Source: Scalesia atractyloides
Lineage: Eukaryota > Streptophyta > Magnoliopsida > Asterales > Asteraceae
Assembly (NCBI GenBank): GCA_947069175.1
Contig: CAMTDV010000022.1
Location: forward strand, 41,521,027-41,585,026
Length of the DNA: 64,000 nucleotides
Reading direction: 5' to 3'
The translations under genes and the position numbers were made by a program. Below the pieces are notes generated by a model. That model searched no databases and had not been told where the DNA came from. It was given only the letters and a program-made list of their open reading frames with translations. Positions 1 through 11,640 of this stretch are shown here, in pieces; the first letter of the stretch is position 1; each line of letters opens with the position of its first letter.

Positions 1-722
1 GGTTTAACTCCTTTTACAACTCGTTTCACCCCAGCATCTGCCTCTCCAACCCTTCCTTTTATCGAAGTAAATGGTGACACATCTGCTGAGAATGCATCTG
101 CACATGATGATTCTTCTTCACAGCAGGTCGTGGATGAACCACCTAAAGAAGACGAGACTCCAATTATCTACGTCGATGAACATTTCTCCAATCTGCCTCA
201 ACAAGTGGAAAATCACACCAACGCAGGGTACAAGACCAATCGAAACCATCCAATTGAAAATGTCATCGGTTCTGTGGAAGATGGAGTTCGAACACGCGGA
301 CAATCACATGCCATCAACACAGGACTCAATGCAACTTTTCTCTCGCAGTCTGTCCCAAGAGATATCGAAGAAGCAATTCAAGACTCAAGCGGGGTACAAG
401 CAATGCAAGAAGAATTAGCCCAATTTCGGAAACTTAAAGTCTAGGAACTCGTTGATTTGCCAGATGGAAAGTATCCAATTGGTACCAAGTGGGTGTTTCA
501 TAACAAGATGGACGATTGAGGTGTAGTTATCAAGAACAAGGCAAAATTGGTAGTTCAAGGTTTTCGGCAGGAGGAGGGATTGACTATGAGGAAGTTTTTG
601 CACAGCGGTGCACGCTTAGAAGCTATCAGAATCTTCTTAGCCTACGCTTCTTTCAAAAACTTTAAGGTGTTTCAAATGGATGTAAAGAGTGCATTTCTGT
701 ATGGGAAAGTGAAAGAAGAAGC
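1..722 (+). pseudogene. S1 copia pol fragment (integrase-RT linker and RT start), duplicate copy
   Basis: This is a broken Ty1/copia pol piece. It covers the acidic linker between integrase and reverse transcriptase and the first part of RT, ending just after the block FQMDVKSAFLYGKVKEE. It is a second copy of 12405-13126 (offset 12,404 bp), almost identical from about 240 onward and more diverged before that. Both copies share a TAG at about 442/12847 in place of the conserved Trp codon, and a frameshift in the block that normally reads GIDYEEVFAPVARLE. The first copy has an extra TGA near 518. RT is cut at 721-731, where T1 LTR sequence begins at a short shared word (GC[A/T]TGTTGA). It cannot encode active enzyme. 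Confidence 0.85.
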
Positions 723-969
723 TTGTTGACTCCGATGTCACTCTGAGGCTGGCATGTTGACATATCAGTCACTCAGAGGTTAAAGATTAAGTATGTTGAC
801 ATATCAGTCACTCAGAGGCTTTTATTTATGCATATTGACATCGGACCGTCACTCAGAGGCTCGTTTGAGCATGTTGACGCCCTTTAGTCCTCATTGGTCT
901 TTAATAGACTATATTTAAAATACAACACGTGTCACTATACTGTTGGACACGATTTTACGGGGTGTTACA
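723..969 (-). repeat. T1 3' LTR, truncated (U3 start only)
   Basis: Read on the minus strand it starts TGTAACACC at 969, right after the PPT, and matches the start of the T1 5' LTR (11633) and the T2 LTRs (25154, 35100). It holds several roughly 50-bp subrepeats built on GTCACTCAGAGGC and TGTTGACATATCAG. It breaks off at 721-731 against S1 RT, leaving 247 of about 3,390 bp. Confidence 0.88.
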
Positions 970-981
970 TCCTCACCCCTT
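970..981 (-). other. T1 polypurine tract
   Basis: The minus strand reads AAGGGGTGAGGA immediately upstream of the LTR start at 969. This is where a gypsy element primes plus-strand DNA. T2 has the near-identical AAGGGGTAAGGA just before 35100. Confidence 0.85.
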
Positions 982-1035
982 AAAATAAATCTCAACCTCA
1001 AGATTTTATTCAAAAAGATGGGGGTATTTTTGTTG

Positions 1036-2260
1036 CATAGTGGACTCAACCTCCCATGTATACTTGGGGCCTCATAGGGCATCCCACTTAACCTTTACTA
1101 TAGGTATCTTTTTCTTTCGGAGCTTCTTAACCTGTCGATCCTCGATCGAAATCGGTTTCTCAACAAACCTCAGGTTTTCATCTATTTGCACATCTTTATG
1201 TGACATTGCTAGCGACTCATCGGCTAGACATTTCTTAAGATTAATGATGTGGAATACATCATGGATTCCACTAAGCTCCTCTGGCAACCTGAGCTTATAA
1301 GCTACAGTGCCGACACATTTGACTATCTCGAATGGTCCAATATATCTTGGGCTCAACTAGCCGTTCTTTCCAAAACGCATCACACCTTTCCAGGGTGATA
1401 CCTTTGCATGACCTTGTCCCCTACTTGGAACTTAAGAGGTTTACGCCTCTTGTCAGCATAGCTCTTCTGCCTATCTCTGGCAGCTTTGAGATGATCACGG
1501 ATTTGCACAATCTTTTCCATGGTTTCCAGGACAATCTCTGGTCCTGATAGTTGGGCTTCCCCAACTTCTACCCAACACACGGGCGTTCGGCACTTTCTCC
1601 AATATAAGGCCTCAAAAGGGGCAGCCTTGATGCTAGTATGATAGCTGTTATTGTAGGAGAATTCTATTAGGGGTAAGTGGTCATCCCAACTTCCACCTAA
1701 ATCAATCACACATGCCCTAAGCATGTCTTCCAGTGTCTGGATAGTACGCTCACTTTGACCATCAGTCTACGGATGGTAAGCCGTACTAAAATTTAATCGT
1801 GTGGCTAAAGATTGTTGGAAGCTTTTCCAAAAGTGAGATGTGTATCTGGTATCTCTGTCAGATACGATAGATACCGGCACACCGTGTAGGGACACAATCT
1901 TGTCCATATACAACTTAGCCAATTTATCTGAATTGTACGTTTCTTTGATTGGCAAGAAATGAGCTGACTTAGTCAATCTGTCTACAATGACCCAAATAGT
2001 GTCATTCCCACTTTTGGTCTTAGGTAACTTGGTAATCAAATCCATAGTTACCATTTCCCATTTCCATGTGGGAATTTCTAATTGTTGTAGTAGCCTTGAC
2101 GGTTTTGATATTTAGCCTTAACTTGCGAACACGTCAGACATTTAGCTACATAGGTGGCATGGATTTCTTCAAACCCATCCACCAAAAATTCTTCTTCAAG
2201 TCGTGATACATCTTGTCACCTCCCGGGTGAACCGAGTATCTTGAATTGTGCGCTTCTTGG
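1036..2260 (-). pseudogene. T1 integrase with C-terminal chromodomain start, broken
   Basis: Gypsy integrase in several frames. In order on the minus strand: a zinc-binding segment at about 2150-2250 (SVHPGGDKMYHDL, then frameshifted), the catalytic core at about 1720-2054 with the first Asp in MDLITKLP and the second in SDRDTRYTS, a TAG near 1770 replacing the Gln before TDGQSERT (which holds the Glu), the SYNNSYHTSIKAAPFEAL block, the GPF block MSPRYIGPFEIV at about 1356, and a chromodomain start IPIVKVKWDA at about 1075. Unlike T2, T1 keeps the first catalytic Asp, but stops and at least two frameshifts inactivate it. Chromodomains of this clade direct insertion toward heterochromatin. Confidence 0.85.
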
Positions 2261-3660
2261 AGGATTAGATCTCTAAGTCCTCCAAGGATTAGAACCCAAA
2301 TTCTATCATTGAATCTAAGGATTCCATCCTTTCCAGGCGCTAACTGATCCACAGTTCCGCCTAATCCCTCCTTAAGGATATTAGCCTCCAATAGGGCTTG
2401 CTTTTGCGCATCCAATAGCTTTTCACTTAATCTATTTCTGAGCTCAATGCTCTTAGCGTTAATCCTTATAGGTTTAACCCGCTCCTTGCGACTTAAGGCA
2501 TCAGCAACTACATTTGCCTTGCCTAGATGGTAGCGAATTTCGCAATTGTAGTCATTAAGCGTTTCCATCCATCGACGTTGTCGCATGTTCAATTCCTTCT
2601 GATTGAACAAATGCTGGAGACTTTTATGGTCTGTGTATATAATACACTTTGTACCATACAAGTAATGTCTCCATAGTTTTAGTGCAAATACAACGGCACC
2701 CAATTCCAAATCATGGGCGGTGTAATTCCTTTCGTGCACCTTTAACTGTCGTGATGCATAGGCAATTACTTCGCCGTTTTGCATTAGCACACAGCCCATG
2801 CCAGTGTGCGATGCATCACAGTAAACAAAAAAGTCTTCAATACCCTCAGGTAGAGATAACACAGGAGCATTGCTCAACTTGTGTTTAAGAACCTCAAAAG
2901 ATTCTTGTTGCTTTGTACCCTAATATATTAACATTCTTACGGGTCAAGGTAGTTAAAGGAGTGACTATTCTCAAGAAGTTCTCAATGAACCTTCTGAAGT
3001 AACCGGCCAATCCTAGAAAACTACGAATCTCCGATGGGGTCTTGGGTACTTCTCAATTCATTATGGCCTCAATTTTGGCGGGATCCTCTTAGATACCACG
3101 CTCACTTACCATATGTCTAAGAAATTGGACTTCTCTAAGCCAAAACTCACACTTAGAGAATTTAGCATAGAGCTTCTCTTGTCTTAGCAGTTCTAAGATG
3201 CACCTAAGATGTTCCTCATGATCAGCTTGATTACGAGAATAAATAAGTATGTCGTCTATGAAGACAATGACAAACTTATCCAGATATGGCTTGCAGACTC
3301 TATTCATGAGATCCATGAATACTGCAGTTGCATTTGTGAGCCCAAAAGGCATCACTAGAATTCAAAATGACCGTATCGGGTCCTGAAGGAAATCTTAGAG
3401 ACATCCTCGTTCCTAACCTTCAGCTGATGATATCCTGATCTCAAATCGATCTTGGAGAAGTAACTAGGCCCTTGTAGTTGGTCGAATAAATTGTCGATCT
3501 GGGAAAAGGATATCTATTCTTAATTATTAACTTATTTAGCTCTCGGTAATCGATGCACATTCGCATCAAACCGTCTTTCTTCTTTACAAAGAGGATAGGA
3601 GCTCCCAAGGCGAGGAACTAGGCTGAATAAAGCCTTTCTCCAAAAGTTCGTCTAGCTGCG
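2146..3660 (-). pseudogene. T1 reverse transcriptase and RNase H, broken
   Basis: The RT palm lies at 3089-3590. MMPFGLTNA is followed by the catalytic FIDDILIYS (the gypsy form of YxDD) near 3250, then the thumb/connection segment. RNase H lies at 2146-2877, starting around FVYCDASHTGMGCVL and including YASRQLKVHERNY and YTDHKSLQHLF, then the linker GKANVVADALSRKE to integrase. RT contains frameshifts near 3360 and 3540 and a stop near 3105. RNase H is the best-preserved piece of T1, open for 243 codons. Confidence 0.87.
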
Positions 3661-4330
3661 TCCTCAATTCCTTCATTTCCGTTGGTGCTAGCCTATATGG
3701 AGCTCTAGCAACAGGTGCTGATCCTGGCAGGATATCGATACTAAACTCCACTTTTCTGTCTGGAGGTAGACCTAGTAATTCTTCTAGAAAGACATCTGAA
3801 TATTCCAAGATAACTGGTAGGTCTTCCATGTTTGGCCTAGGCTGATTTATAGTAACTTGTGCCATGTAGATGACACAACCTTTCCTCAAACACTTGGATG
3901 CCTTAAATAATGACACCTTATCTGGCAGTCCTTAGTGTGAGTCTCTAGGGATGGTGATCATTTCACCAGATGGGGTCTTAATCTCGATGAGCTTCTTATC
4001 GCAGGAAATGCAGGCTTGGTTATGAGATAACCAATCCATGCCTAAGACAACATCGAACCCCGCCAATTTCATTGGTAGAAGAGAGATAGGGATGGAATGA
4101 TTCTTAATGGATATAGAGCATCCATCAAGAATGGAAGATGCTGTTTCTATCATTCCATCAGTAAGTTCTATCTCATAAGTTTTATCTAGAGTTCTTAAGG
4201 GCGGTTTAATAGTTTACTAAACTTATGGTTAACAAAAGAATCTTTCTGCACCCGAATCAAAAAGAACTCTAGCATAAATATAGTTAATGAGGAATGTACC
4301 TGTTATGACATTGTCATCATTAACAGCCTC
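3661..4330 (-). pseudogene. T1 protease and protease-RT linker, broken
   Basis: Retropepsin-type aspartic protease remnant. The second half is clear (GCSISIKNHSIPISLLPM, then GFDVVLGMDWLSHNQA) at about 3932-4153. The catalytic DSG region near 4250-4280 is frameshifted. The linker to RT (EYPDVF-type block: EDLPVILEYSDVFLEELLGL) is open at 3584-3916. It would cut Gag-Pol. The T2 copy of this region keeps LFDSGAD. Confidence 0.8.
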
Positions 4331-5515
4331 TCTTGCAGTTAACTGAAAGGCTCGAGCATTCCCCTTCTTGGCCTCTCCAGGCTTTGCATTATTATTCTTA
4401 AGAATTTAGGGCAGTTAGTCTTAATATGCCCTTTTCGTTGCAGACGTAGCAGATGCATCCTTAAGATCCTTACATTCTAGGGTCTTATGTCGTTTTCTCT
4501 AACAGATGCCACTGGGTTTGGCCTGTGAACCAAAATTACACTGTCCCCAGTGTCTGCGGTTGCAAGTTTTGCATGTGGGCATCACAACCCTTTTGCCTTG
4601 GTTCCCTTTGAACCCAAATCTCCCTTTATTTTTCTTATTAAACTTATGGGAGTTATCGTCTTCCCTCTTTCTTTTCCCATCAGTTTCAGACCTAACGACT
4701 TTTGCCTCACTAGATGAAGGGTGAGAGAGAGAGATAGGTCAACAGCAGACCTATAGGTAGTAGGCTGAGCAGCCTTTACCATTCACTTTATTTCGGGAGC
4801 TAACCTATTAATAAAACGATCAATGCGTTTGGGATTTGGGGTAATCAAATAGGAAACTAACCTAGATAGAGAATTGAAATCGGAAACATATTTCTGGCAA
4901 TCTAGGTTTTTCATGGAAAGAGACAAGAAGTCGGTCTCTAATTTCTCCACCTCATGGGGTGGGCAGTATGTTTCCTTAATAAGGTCCACAAACTTGGACC
5001 ACCCCAAATTATACAGGTGTACTTTACCTGTAGACTGTATCGTGGCCTTCCACCAGATTAGGGCATCACCCTTAAAGGACTGTGATACATACTTGACCAC
5101 ATCCTTAATAGTACAGTTGCTGATATCTACTATTGTTTCCATATCGTCTAGCCACTTTAGGGCTTCTACAGCTCCTTTCTCCCCGTTAAAGTCTCGGGGC
5201 TTACAGGAGAAAGTACTTATAGGTACATCCGTCTTTAACAGAATGGGACTTTTCAGCAAAATCTATTTTCTTTGGTTCACTCCTTGCATTTGAAGAGTGA
5301 ACGGAGCTCTCCTTATGAGCTGAGGATGATGGAATAGATAACGGTCTAGAGCGAGTGGCACTCGACTCTCTATGTCTTTCTATGGCCTTTCCCATGGCCT
5401 TTTCAACTGCCGCATCAATGCGAGCTTGAAAATTATCAGTATCGATATCTCTATTTTCAGCTTTGTTAGAATCCACATTCCAGTGGCTACTTTGTGCTTC
5501 ATTTGAGTTAGCCAT
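4330..5515 (-). pseudogene. T1 gag (capsid and zinc knuckle), broken
   Basis: The gag start is chosen at ATG 5515 (MANSNEAQSSHWN), which aligns with ATG 30569 in T2. The N-terminus is Ser-rich and polar. The retrotransposon capsid domain follows (DALIWWKATIQSTGK, then YCPPHEVEKLETDFLSLSMK, then a tail before zinc knuckles). One CxxC...H...C-like knuckle (CKTCNRRHWGQC) lies near 4550-4590, and a second is frameshifted. Frameshifts occur near 5210 and 4780. Gag would build the particle and bind RNA. The gene is not adjacent to the LTR but lies 1.46 kb beyond ORF1. Confidence 0.82.
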
Positions 5516-5785
5516 CCTTAAGCTTTGGTTCTATACACCAATAAAGCTTTACTTATCCATGGTATGTCAACCATATTGGCTTAAAACATTGGATATAACA
5601 ATCCATTTCCTATTCTAGTGTGAATAACATCGCAACTCTTAGGCTTATCATAATTATATTTGGCCTAGTTCTTAATAGGACCATCAAAGGCAAATTACAA
5701 TTTGGACATATTCCATATATTATTGGACAGTGGATCGCATTGTCACAACTGTCATTGTCATAATTAGACAATTTTTATTTAGCTC

Positions 5786-5958
5786 ATAGGCTTGTCATGA
5801 AGGACATAAAATTTTATGGCAAATAGGCCTGTCACTAATGGACATAAGATATGGTACATAGGCCTGGACATAAAATATGGCACATAGGCCTATCACTAAT
5901 GCACATAAAATATGGCACACAGGCCTGTCACTAATGGACATAAAATATGGCACATAGG
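5786..5958 (-). repeat. T1 spacer tandem repeat, about 35-bp unit
   Basis: About five degenerate copies of a roughly 35-bp unit (plus-strand core AGGCCTGTCACTAATGGACA, followed by TAAAATATGGCACAT) between ORF1 and gag. The CACTAATGGA core also occurs in the adjoining 40-bp repeats, so one array probably grew out of the other. Confidence 0.85.
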
Positions 5959-5959
5959 C

Positions 5960-6420
5960 ACTACATCACTATTGGATGTTTGAATCACAGCCCTAAGGGC
6001 AATACATCACTAATGGATGTTTTAATCATAGCCCCAAGGGCATACATCACTAATGGATGTTTAATCATAGCCCCAAGGGCATAGGGCATACATCACTAAT
6101 GGATGTTTAATCATAGCCCCAAGGGCATACATCACTAATGGATGTTTTAATCATAGCCCCAAGGGCAATACGTCACTAATGGATGTTTAATCATAGCCCC
6201 AAGGGCATACATCACTAATGGATGTTTTAATCATAGCCACAAGGGCATACATCACTAATGGATGTTTTAATCATAGCCCCAAGGGCAATACCTCACTAAT
6301 GGATGTTTTAATCATAGCCCCAAGGGCAATACATCACTAATGGATGTTTAATCATAGCCCCAAGGGCAATACATCACTAATGGATGTTTTAATCATCGCA
6401 CTAATGATATTAGTCGGGAT
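5960..6420 (-). repeat. T1 spacer tandem repeat, about 40-bp unit, about 11 copies
   Basis: Head-to-tail copies of a roughly 40-bp unit containing ACATCACTAATGGATGT and then TTTTAATCATAGCCCCAAGG. Units differ by a few bases and small indels. Each contains an ACATC/GATGT inverted pair with a 7-nt loop. There is no ORF through the array. The same place in T2 carries an unrelated 67-bp array. Confidence 0.92.
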
Positions 6421-6975
6421 CAAATTTGATCACATAGGCTATATAACGTCAGGACATAGTCCTTTACCTTGAAGGCTAGTGTGATTCCTCAAGTCACACT
6501 ACCCAGAGTATGAACATTCTTAAATGTTAACATAGGAGTACCTGAATGGTTGATTAATAGTCCCGGTCGTACTGACCTTAACGACTTGGAGGCTTGAACT
6601 TAAGTCCTCTACCTCTGGATAGAAGGATAACTTCCCTTAACTATCCTGATAGAAAACCCCTTCGTACATAACTATCATTCATAATTTGGCCAAATGTGTG
6701 GTATGTGCCACTTGGCTAATCAAAACCATTAAGATCTTTTTGGAATTATATCGCAGATCATAAATTTCAAGTAAAATCGAGACGCTCGTTTGAAGAGGAT
6801 GAATACATATATATAATTCAAAAAGTACTTCATTAAATTCCAAATTAGAAATTACAATACTGGAAAATGAAATAAATTGTCCATGCAAGGACTTTTTAAA
6901 GAAATAAAAATGTCCACGCAGGGACTAAAGAAATAACAATGTTCTCGCAGGGACTACATATAAATAGAAGAGACT
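6421..6975 (-). other. T1 ORF1-gag spacer, non-repetitive part
   Basis: This stretch aligns by eye with 29217-29720 in T2 (for example the GTCCCTGTGAGGACATTG-like words repeated at 6900-6960, and the Asp/Val-rich stretch near 6620). I see no coding frame, promoter or RNA gene. The short words 'agggacta...' repeat three times at 6885-6955. Confidence 0.6.
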
Positions 6976-8073
6976 TCACTCGTCCTTCTTTCCCTTAACT
7001 AACTTGGAGAGTTTCTTGAAGAACATGTTTCTCTTCTTCTTCGTTTTCTCCGCTTGCTGCTGCATTTCTTTCATCCTTTCTAAGGCCTCATTAATGGCCT
7101 CAAGTGGTGGCAGAGGTTGTGGTTGTGTTTGTAGTATAGCCGGATACTAGTACCCATAAGTTGGATATCTAGTAGGCGGATAAGTAGGTGGGAAAGGAGA
7201 TGGGTAAAGTGCATTGTGCATAACTACTTGCATATAGGGGTCTTGCGACCATGATTGATAGTCTACCGGTGTAGACGGGTTGTAAGGATCATATCCAGAC
7301 GTGTCTAGATATGTGGGGATTAGGTTAGTATAACCCGATGGTGGTGGTTGAACAGTAGGTGTTGGTGTTGGTTCCACTATAGGTGAAACATTAGAGGGTC
7401 CACCTATTTGTGGGTCCTCTTGAATTGTGGGGTAGGAATTGGGCAAAGGTGGCAGCGATCCTGACCTTTGTTCGATACGTACCGACATACGTGCTCCACG
7501 CTTTCTTCTTGGTGGTTCAGGTGGTGGTTGAGGTTGGTCCACCAGTTCCATGTGGCCATCTTCCTGAATAGGAGGTGGTTGAGAGTGATGAGAAGGAGTG
7601 TGGGCGAAGGTGAATTGGTTCCAATATTAGTCCCACTCATTAGGACCTTGGTAGATCCGGCATAAGAATTTGAATCGCTTGAAATTTCAATGGATGCGTA
7701 TTCGATCCCACGGCGGCATCTCCGGGTCGGAGTCCTTGTCCATAGGGTTTGGCTGGTCCAACTGATTTTGATCGGCTGGAGGCGTGTTAAAGTAGTGGTT
7801 AGGGTTAAATTCTTCATGGTAAGAGTGTGAATGGGAATGGTGAGAAAGGTGAGTATGGTGTGAATGATAGGAGTGGTGAGAGTGGTAAGAATTTTGAGAA
7901 TGTGGGGGCAAGTGTCTATGAGAGACAGAACGTCTTGCTGGTTGCCAAGGAGACGAATCTCCTGATTCTTGGTAGGCATCTGAGTTGTGAGGTTGAGGAG
8001 GAATACGCCCCGATGTTCCTCCCCTCATTGGACCTTTTCCTCTCCCACTTTGTCCTCGTACATGTGGCGGCAT
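6976..8073 (-). pseudogene. T1 ORF1, extra ORF upstream of gag
   Basis: An extra coding region lies between the primer site and gag. ATG 8073 starts MPPHVRGQSGRGKGPMRGG (Arg/Gly-rich). A Ser/His stretch follows (HSHHSYHSHH, about residues 75-100), then an acidic segment, a basic cluster PPRRKRGARMSVR, a long Pro/Tyr-rich tract, and a Lys-rich helical end at KKLSKLVKGKKDE with a TGA at 6976. It is broken by frameshifts near 7690 and 7550 and a stop near 7147. T2 has the same ORF, also broken. The composition suggests RNA or protein binding, but I recognise no domain. It may be an added N-terminal gag-like protein. Extra ORFs before gag are known in Ogre/Tat elements, not usually in Tekay. Confidence 0.7.
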
Positions 8074-8228
8074 TTTCCTGTTAAAAATTTAATTCAAAAA
8101 CAATACTAATAACTTAATAATGAAATGAGTAATCCTAGGTCAATGCCTAGACTCGGAAGTCTAACGAATGTGCTCGTGTAAGTTTGAGATTAAACACAAA
8201 AGGCTAATGTTTAATTCTCTCAAACGTT
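8074..8228 (-). other. T1 leader between PBS and ORF1
   Basis: An untranslated leader of 155 bp. It ends TTTTTAACAG just before GAAAATG, which looks like a 3' splice site directly before the ORF1 start, and the same arrangement is present in T2. No hairpin was obvious by eye. Confidence 0.6.
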
Positions 8229-8241
8229 GGCTCTGATACCA
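8229..8241 (-). other. T1 primer-binding site (initiator Met tRNA)
   Basis: The minus strand reads TGGTATCAGAGCC, complementary to the 3' end of plant initiator Met tRNA, three bases after the 5' LTR end. It primes minus-strand DNA synthesis. It also marks the element's direction. Confidence 0.93.
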
Positions 8242-10850
8242 ACCTATCACACCCTGGATTTCCAACCCAAATCTATACACCGGTGGGCCCAGGTGGGGAG
8301 TATTGTGACGTCAATTGATAATCATCATAGTCAATTAAACACGGCACAACGGAATTCTTGGAGTAAAATTACTACTACAAACCAAATGTTCGAAATAAAA
8401 TAATATACAGGCTAGTAATAGAAGATCCATAGGCAGATCATTAAAATGTACAAGAAAGAATATAAAACAGACTTTAGGGCAGATCTAAGGATTTGCAAGA
8501 TCCTCTTATTCACTACCAGCAGCTTCCGGCCTATTTCGTATTGTACCTGCAGTTAGTCTTTGGACGATACGTCAGCTTTCGCTGGTAAATACACCCAATT
8601 GAATCATTTTGAAAATATTTTTTGAATGATTTTAAGTGCATAGGGCACAAAATCTTTTATACTTGGGAAAGTTACTTTGTAACCTTGTTAACAGATTCAC
8701 ATGTTTGTCCATACATACAGGGCCTAGTACAGAGACCGAGACATGGTTAAATACACACCACTTAGAACTCAAAGAGGAGTTATCCCCAACATCTTGGGTA
8801 ATTTGCATTTGAGCGTCTGTCAGGTGTATGCCTACACCCCGCGCTAAGGTCGTGGCCATTAACTAATCTAATGAGCCGAGGTATCTAGGATACGGTAATT
8901 TAACCCCCGATGTTTAAGTTATCAAACAAAACTGATTAAAACAGAATATGCGGATTTACTAGCCACAATCGGCATTTGATTGGTCCCATTTCTGACCATC
9001 GGTAATAGTTTACCGTATCCCAAGCCCGTATAGGGAAAAAAAGTCGAGAGTATTTACCTGAGCTAGTCTTTTTTAAAATTCAATAACTCAGCCGTATACA
9101 AAAGTACTAACGTGCAGATAGCATTTGCCAGCAAGGCTCTAGTCTGGATTATGGCATAAGCTACTATCAAACTTTATTTAAGTCATAGACTTAGATCGAG
9201 TAGTGTACATGATTAAAACCTATAACGCTTGATTAAAGGATGATCAGATAGAATGTAGTTGAAACCCGACAAGTACCTTAACTTGCATAATATGGGTAAA
9301 CTATAAACATTCTGGATTTTGAAACTTAAATGACATGTTTAACCCGTTTGGGTTGAATTCCGTAAACTAGTTACGTATAATCAACCGTATGCTTATAAGC
9401 GATAATGGGTAACCGGACAAGTCATGGACAAGTTCTATATGCCATTATATTTTAAATAAGTTAAAATATCAGTAAGATATCAACTTTTATGCCCGTTAAG
9501 GTTTTAAAACAAAATTATGCCTCATAAGGGCATTTTGGTAATTTTATACTGTATAAAAGGAACTTGAATATAATTTAATGTTATAGTTATAAGTATTCTG
9601 AAAAGATACTTTATTTATGATATAATATCAGTAGGATACCAATTACATGTGTTTTTACCTTTTATGACCAAACTATGCACCGAAGGGGCATTTTGGTCAT
9701 TTGACACAAAGTTTATAAATTATTTGGGATTCTGAATTTATAACATGTACCTACTATAAATATGTTTAAAATAAGTTTTAAAATCCGTAGGTATCAAGTC
9801 TTGTTCAATAATATGGTTTTAAAAGCATACTATGTGCCGAAACAGCGCTTATGTCGTAAAATGAAGTTTTATGCGATGTTTAATTAAAATTGACATTAGG
9901 GTCAGATAAAAATGTTTAAAATATGTTATTTAATATAACGTATCCGTAGGTAAATGTTTTACCTCGAAAAGATTTGATTAAAACCATTTCATAAGCCACA
10001 AGGGCTAAAATTGTCATTTATCGACATAATTAAGGACCTATTCGAAAACTCAGTTTACAACTTGTTTAACATCCCAAATAATCCTACTTATAATATTACA
10101 TCAGTAGAAAACTCATTTTCAAGTTCATTATTATTTCAAACCTTGTTTTATGCAAAAAGGACATTTTGGTCAAAGATGGCATAATTATGGAACTTGCGCA
10201 TAAACTTGGATTCTGATTATGATCATGTAATATAACCTCAGAGGGTTATGCTACATTATATTACGATCATAATGCACCTTTAGTTCAGTAGGTAACTAAT
10301 CTAAATCGGGACAGAATCGAAAGTCAAAGCAGAAGTCAAACTTCTCGACTTTCGGTTGCGAACCGATTCTAGCACTGAAATTGCTGAGCCGAACATGTTC
10401 TTACATGTTCTAATAATTATTACCAACTTGTTTAAGTATCAAAACAGGTTTCATAACATATATAAGATCATTTTTTTATTTTTCCGAAAAATGGCCTCTT
10501 TGACTTTTTAATAACTTAACTTTGACCCATCAATTGGTCTAGCAAATGTGATCTTCAGGAGGTGCCCTTTATAGGGACTAACACCTACCTTATTACGATC
10601 ACTTGGCCATGTTCTTTTCGAACAATGGCTGGACCATAATGGTCTTAACCAAAAGTCAAAGTGTGTTCCGTAAAACGCTTGACTTTTGGCTATAAAAGCC
10701 TATAACGAAATGCACAATGAAGGAACACTTAACAGTGATTCCTAGGGTGCAAAAGAACTATATTGGATGCTCCTTTTAGCTAGGAACTTCCAGAGGAGGG
10801 AGAAGAGTGTAAATAAGAATGGTGCAAGTTCAAATGGTGAACTTGATCAC

Positions 10851-10860
10851 CTATTTATAG
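10851..10860 (-). promoter_or_regulatory. T1 LTR TATA box
   Basis: The minus strand reads CTATAAATAG. The same sequence lies at the matching place in both T2 LTRs (25966-25975 and 35913-35922), so it is the likely core promoter, with U3 above it and R/U5 below. Confidence 0.75.
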
Positions 10861-11377
10861 TTGGAGAACTCAAAGGAGGTGATGCCATGTGTTTAGTGGT
10901 GTAAGAGGGAGCTTACAAGTGTCCCAAAACGTGGCATAGCAGTTTGGGAAGCCATGGTTTCGATTTTAATGGTTTGGGAGTTTTGTTTGGGAGCCAAGCA
11001 AAACTTTCTGCAGCAGAGGCCTTCTCGCGCCCCACGAGAGACCCATGACAGGTCTCTCGTGGCCCGTAACCGCCCTTGTACAGTTTCAAAATTTGACACT
11101 TTAGCCCCTTAACTTTAAAAAGCTTCTAAAAACCCTTTTAAACATCTCTTTGGCACTTTTAGCCCTCCGTAGTCAATACTTGGCATACTCGGGATTACGC
11201 CCGGACATTGTCGAGCTCTCGGTTCGTTAAAAGGTCATTCAGAGGTATAAATTAACATGTTGACACTTTTAATCCCTCCATCATCCAACTTTCACATATA
11301 ACAAAATTGAACCCTCTCGTCCAACAAATGGCACGCATGAGAGTTAGGACTTCACAAGGGATCACTCAGAGGCTTAT

Positions 11378-11545
11378 TATAAGCATGTTGATTCCGATGT
11401 CACTCTGAGGCTGGGCATGTTGACATATCAGTCACTCAGAGGCTAAAGATTTAAGTATGTTGACATATCAGTCACTCAGAGACTATTATTTCTGCATGTT
11501 GACATCAGACCGTCGACCAGAGGCTCAGATTGAGCATGTTGATGC
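11378..11545 (-). repeat. T1 U3 subrepeats
   Basis: Several roughly 50-bp units built from TGTTGACATATCAGTCACTC plus AGAGGC and a short variable spacer. Both T2 LTRs carry the same units. Repeated U3 units of this kind often act as enhancers, but nothing here proves it. Confidence 0.8.
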
Positions 11546-11640
11546 CCTTTAGTCCTTATTGGTCTTTAATAGACTATATTTAAAATACAACACGTGTCAC
11601 TATACTATTGACACGATTTTACAGGGTGTTATAGTTTAGC

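Larger units (their letters stand above)
723..11633 (-). mobile_element. T1: Tekay/Del-like Ty3-gypsy chromovirus, 3' LTR truncated
   Basis: A minus-strand LTR retrotransposon with a full 5' LTR (8245-11633), a Met-tRNA primer site, an extra ORF1, a repeat-filled spacer, gag, protease, RT, RNase H, integrase with the start of a chromodomain, a PPT, and only the first 247 bp of the 3' LTR. The order protease-RT-RNase H-integrase marks Ty3/gypsy. The integrase C-terminal GPF block followed by KVKWDA, and the 3.4-kb LTR, fit the Tekay/Del chromoviruses. All coding parts carry stops or frameshifts. The right end abuts S1 integrase at 11634, so T1 probably inserted into S1. The left end was changed by later recombination, so no target duplication can be read. 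Confidence 0.88.
8245..11633 (-). repeat. T1 5' LTR (3,389 bp)
   Basis: The LTR starts at 11633 (TATAACACC, with the usual TG mutated to TA) and ends GGGTGTGATA at 8245. It is alignable along its whole length with the T2 3' LTR (35100-38543). It contains subrepeats at 11378-11545, a GC-rich hairpin near 11030-11060, a TATA box at 10851-10860 and a hairpin near 10650-10690. No convincing ORF is present. The length is typical of Tekay-type elements. Confidence 0.9.

Noticed and set aside
1..722. Duplicate S1 piece as an assembly artefact
   Set aside because: The copies differ by several bases before 240 and by a few indels and substitutions after, including different stops, so they look like real diverged copies. 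Long reads would still be worth checking.
1040..1300. Plus-strand ORF opposite T1 integrase
   Set aside because: It is the shadow of the integrase chromodomain region on the other strand.
5960..6420. Possible CRISPR-like array of 40-bp repeats
   Set aside because: Units are directly abutting with no unique spacers and lie inside a plant retrotransposon. It is a simple tandem repeat.
8229..8241. Possible tRNA gene match (TGGTATCAGAGCC at 8229, 43985, 45018)
   Set aside because: Only the 3'-end complement is present, right after LTR ends. These are primer-binding sites and not tRNA genes.
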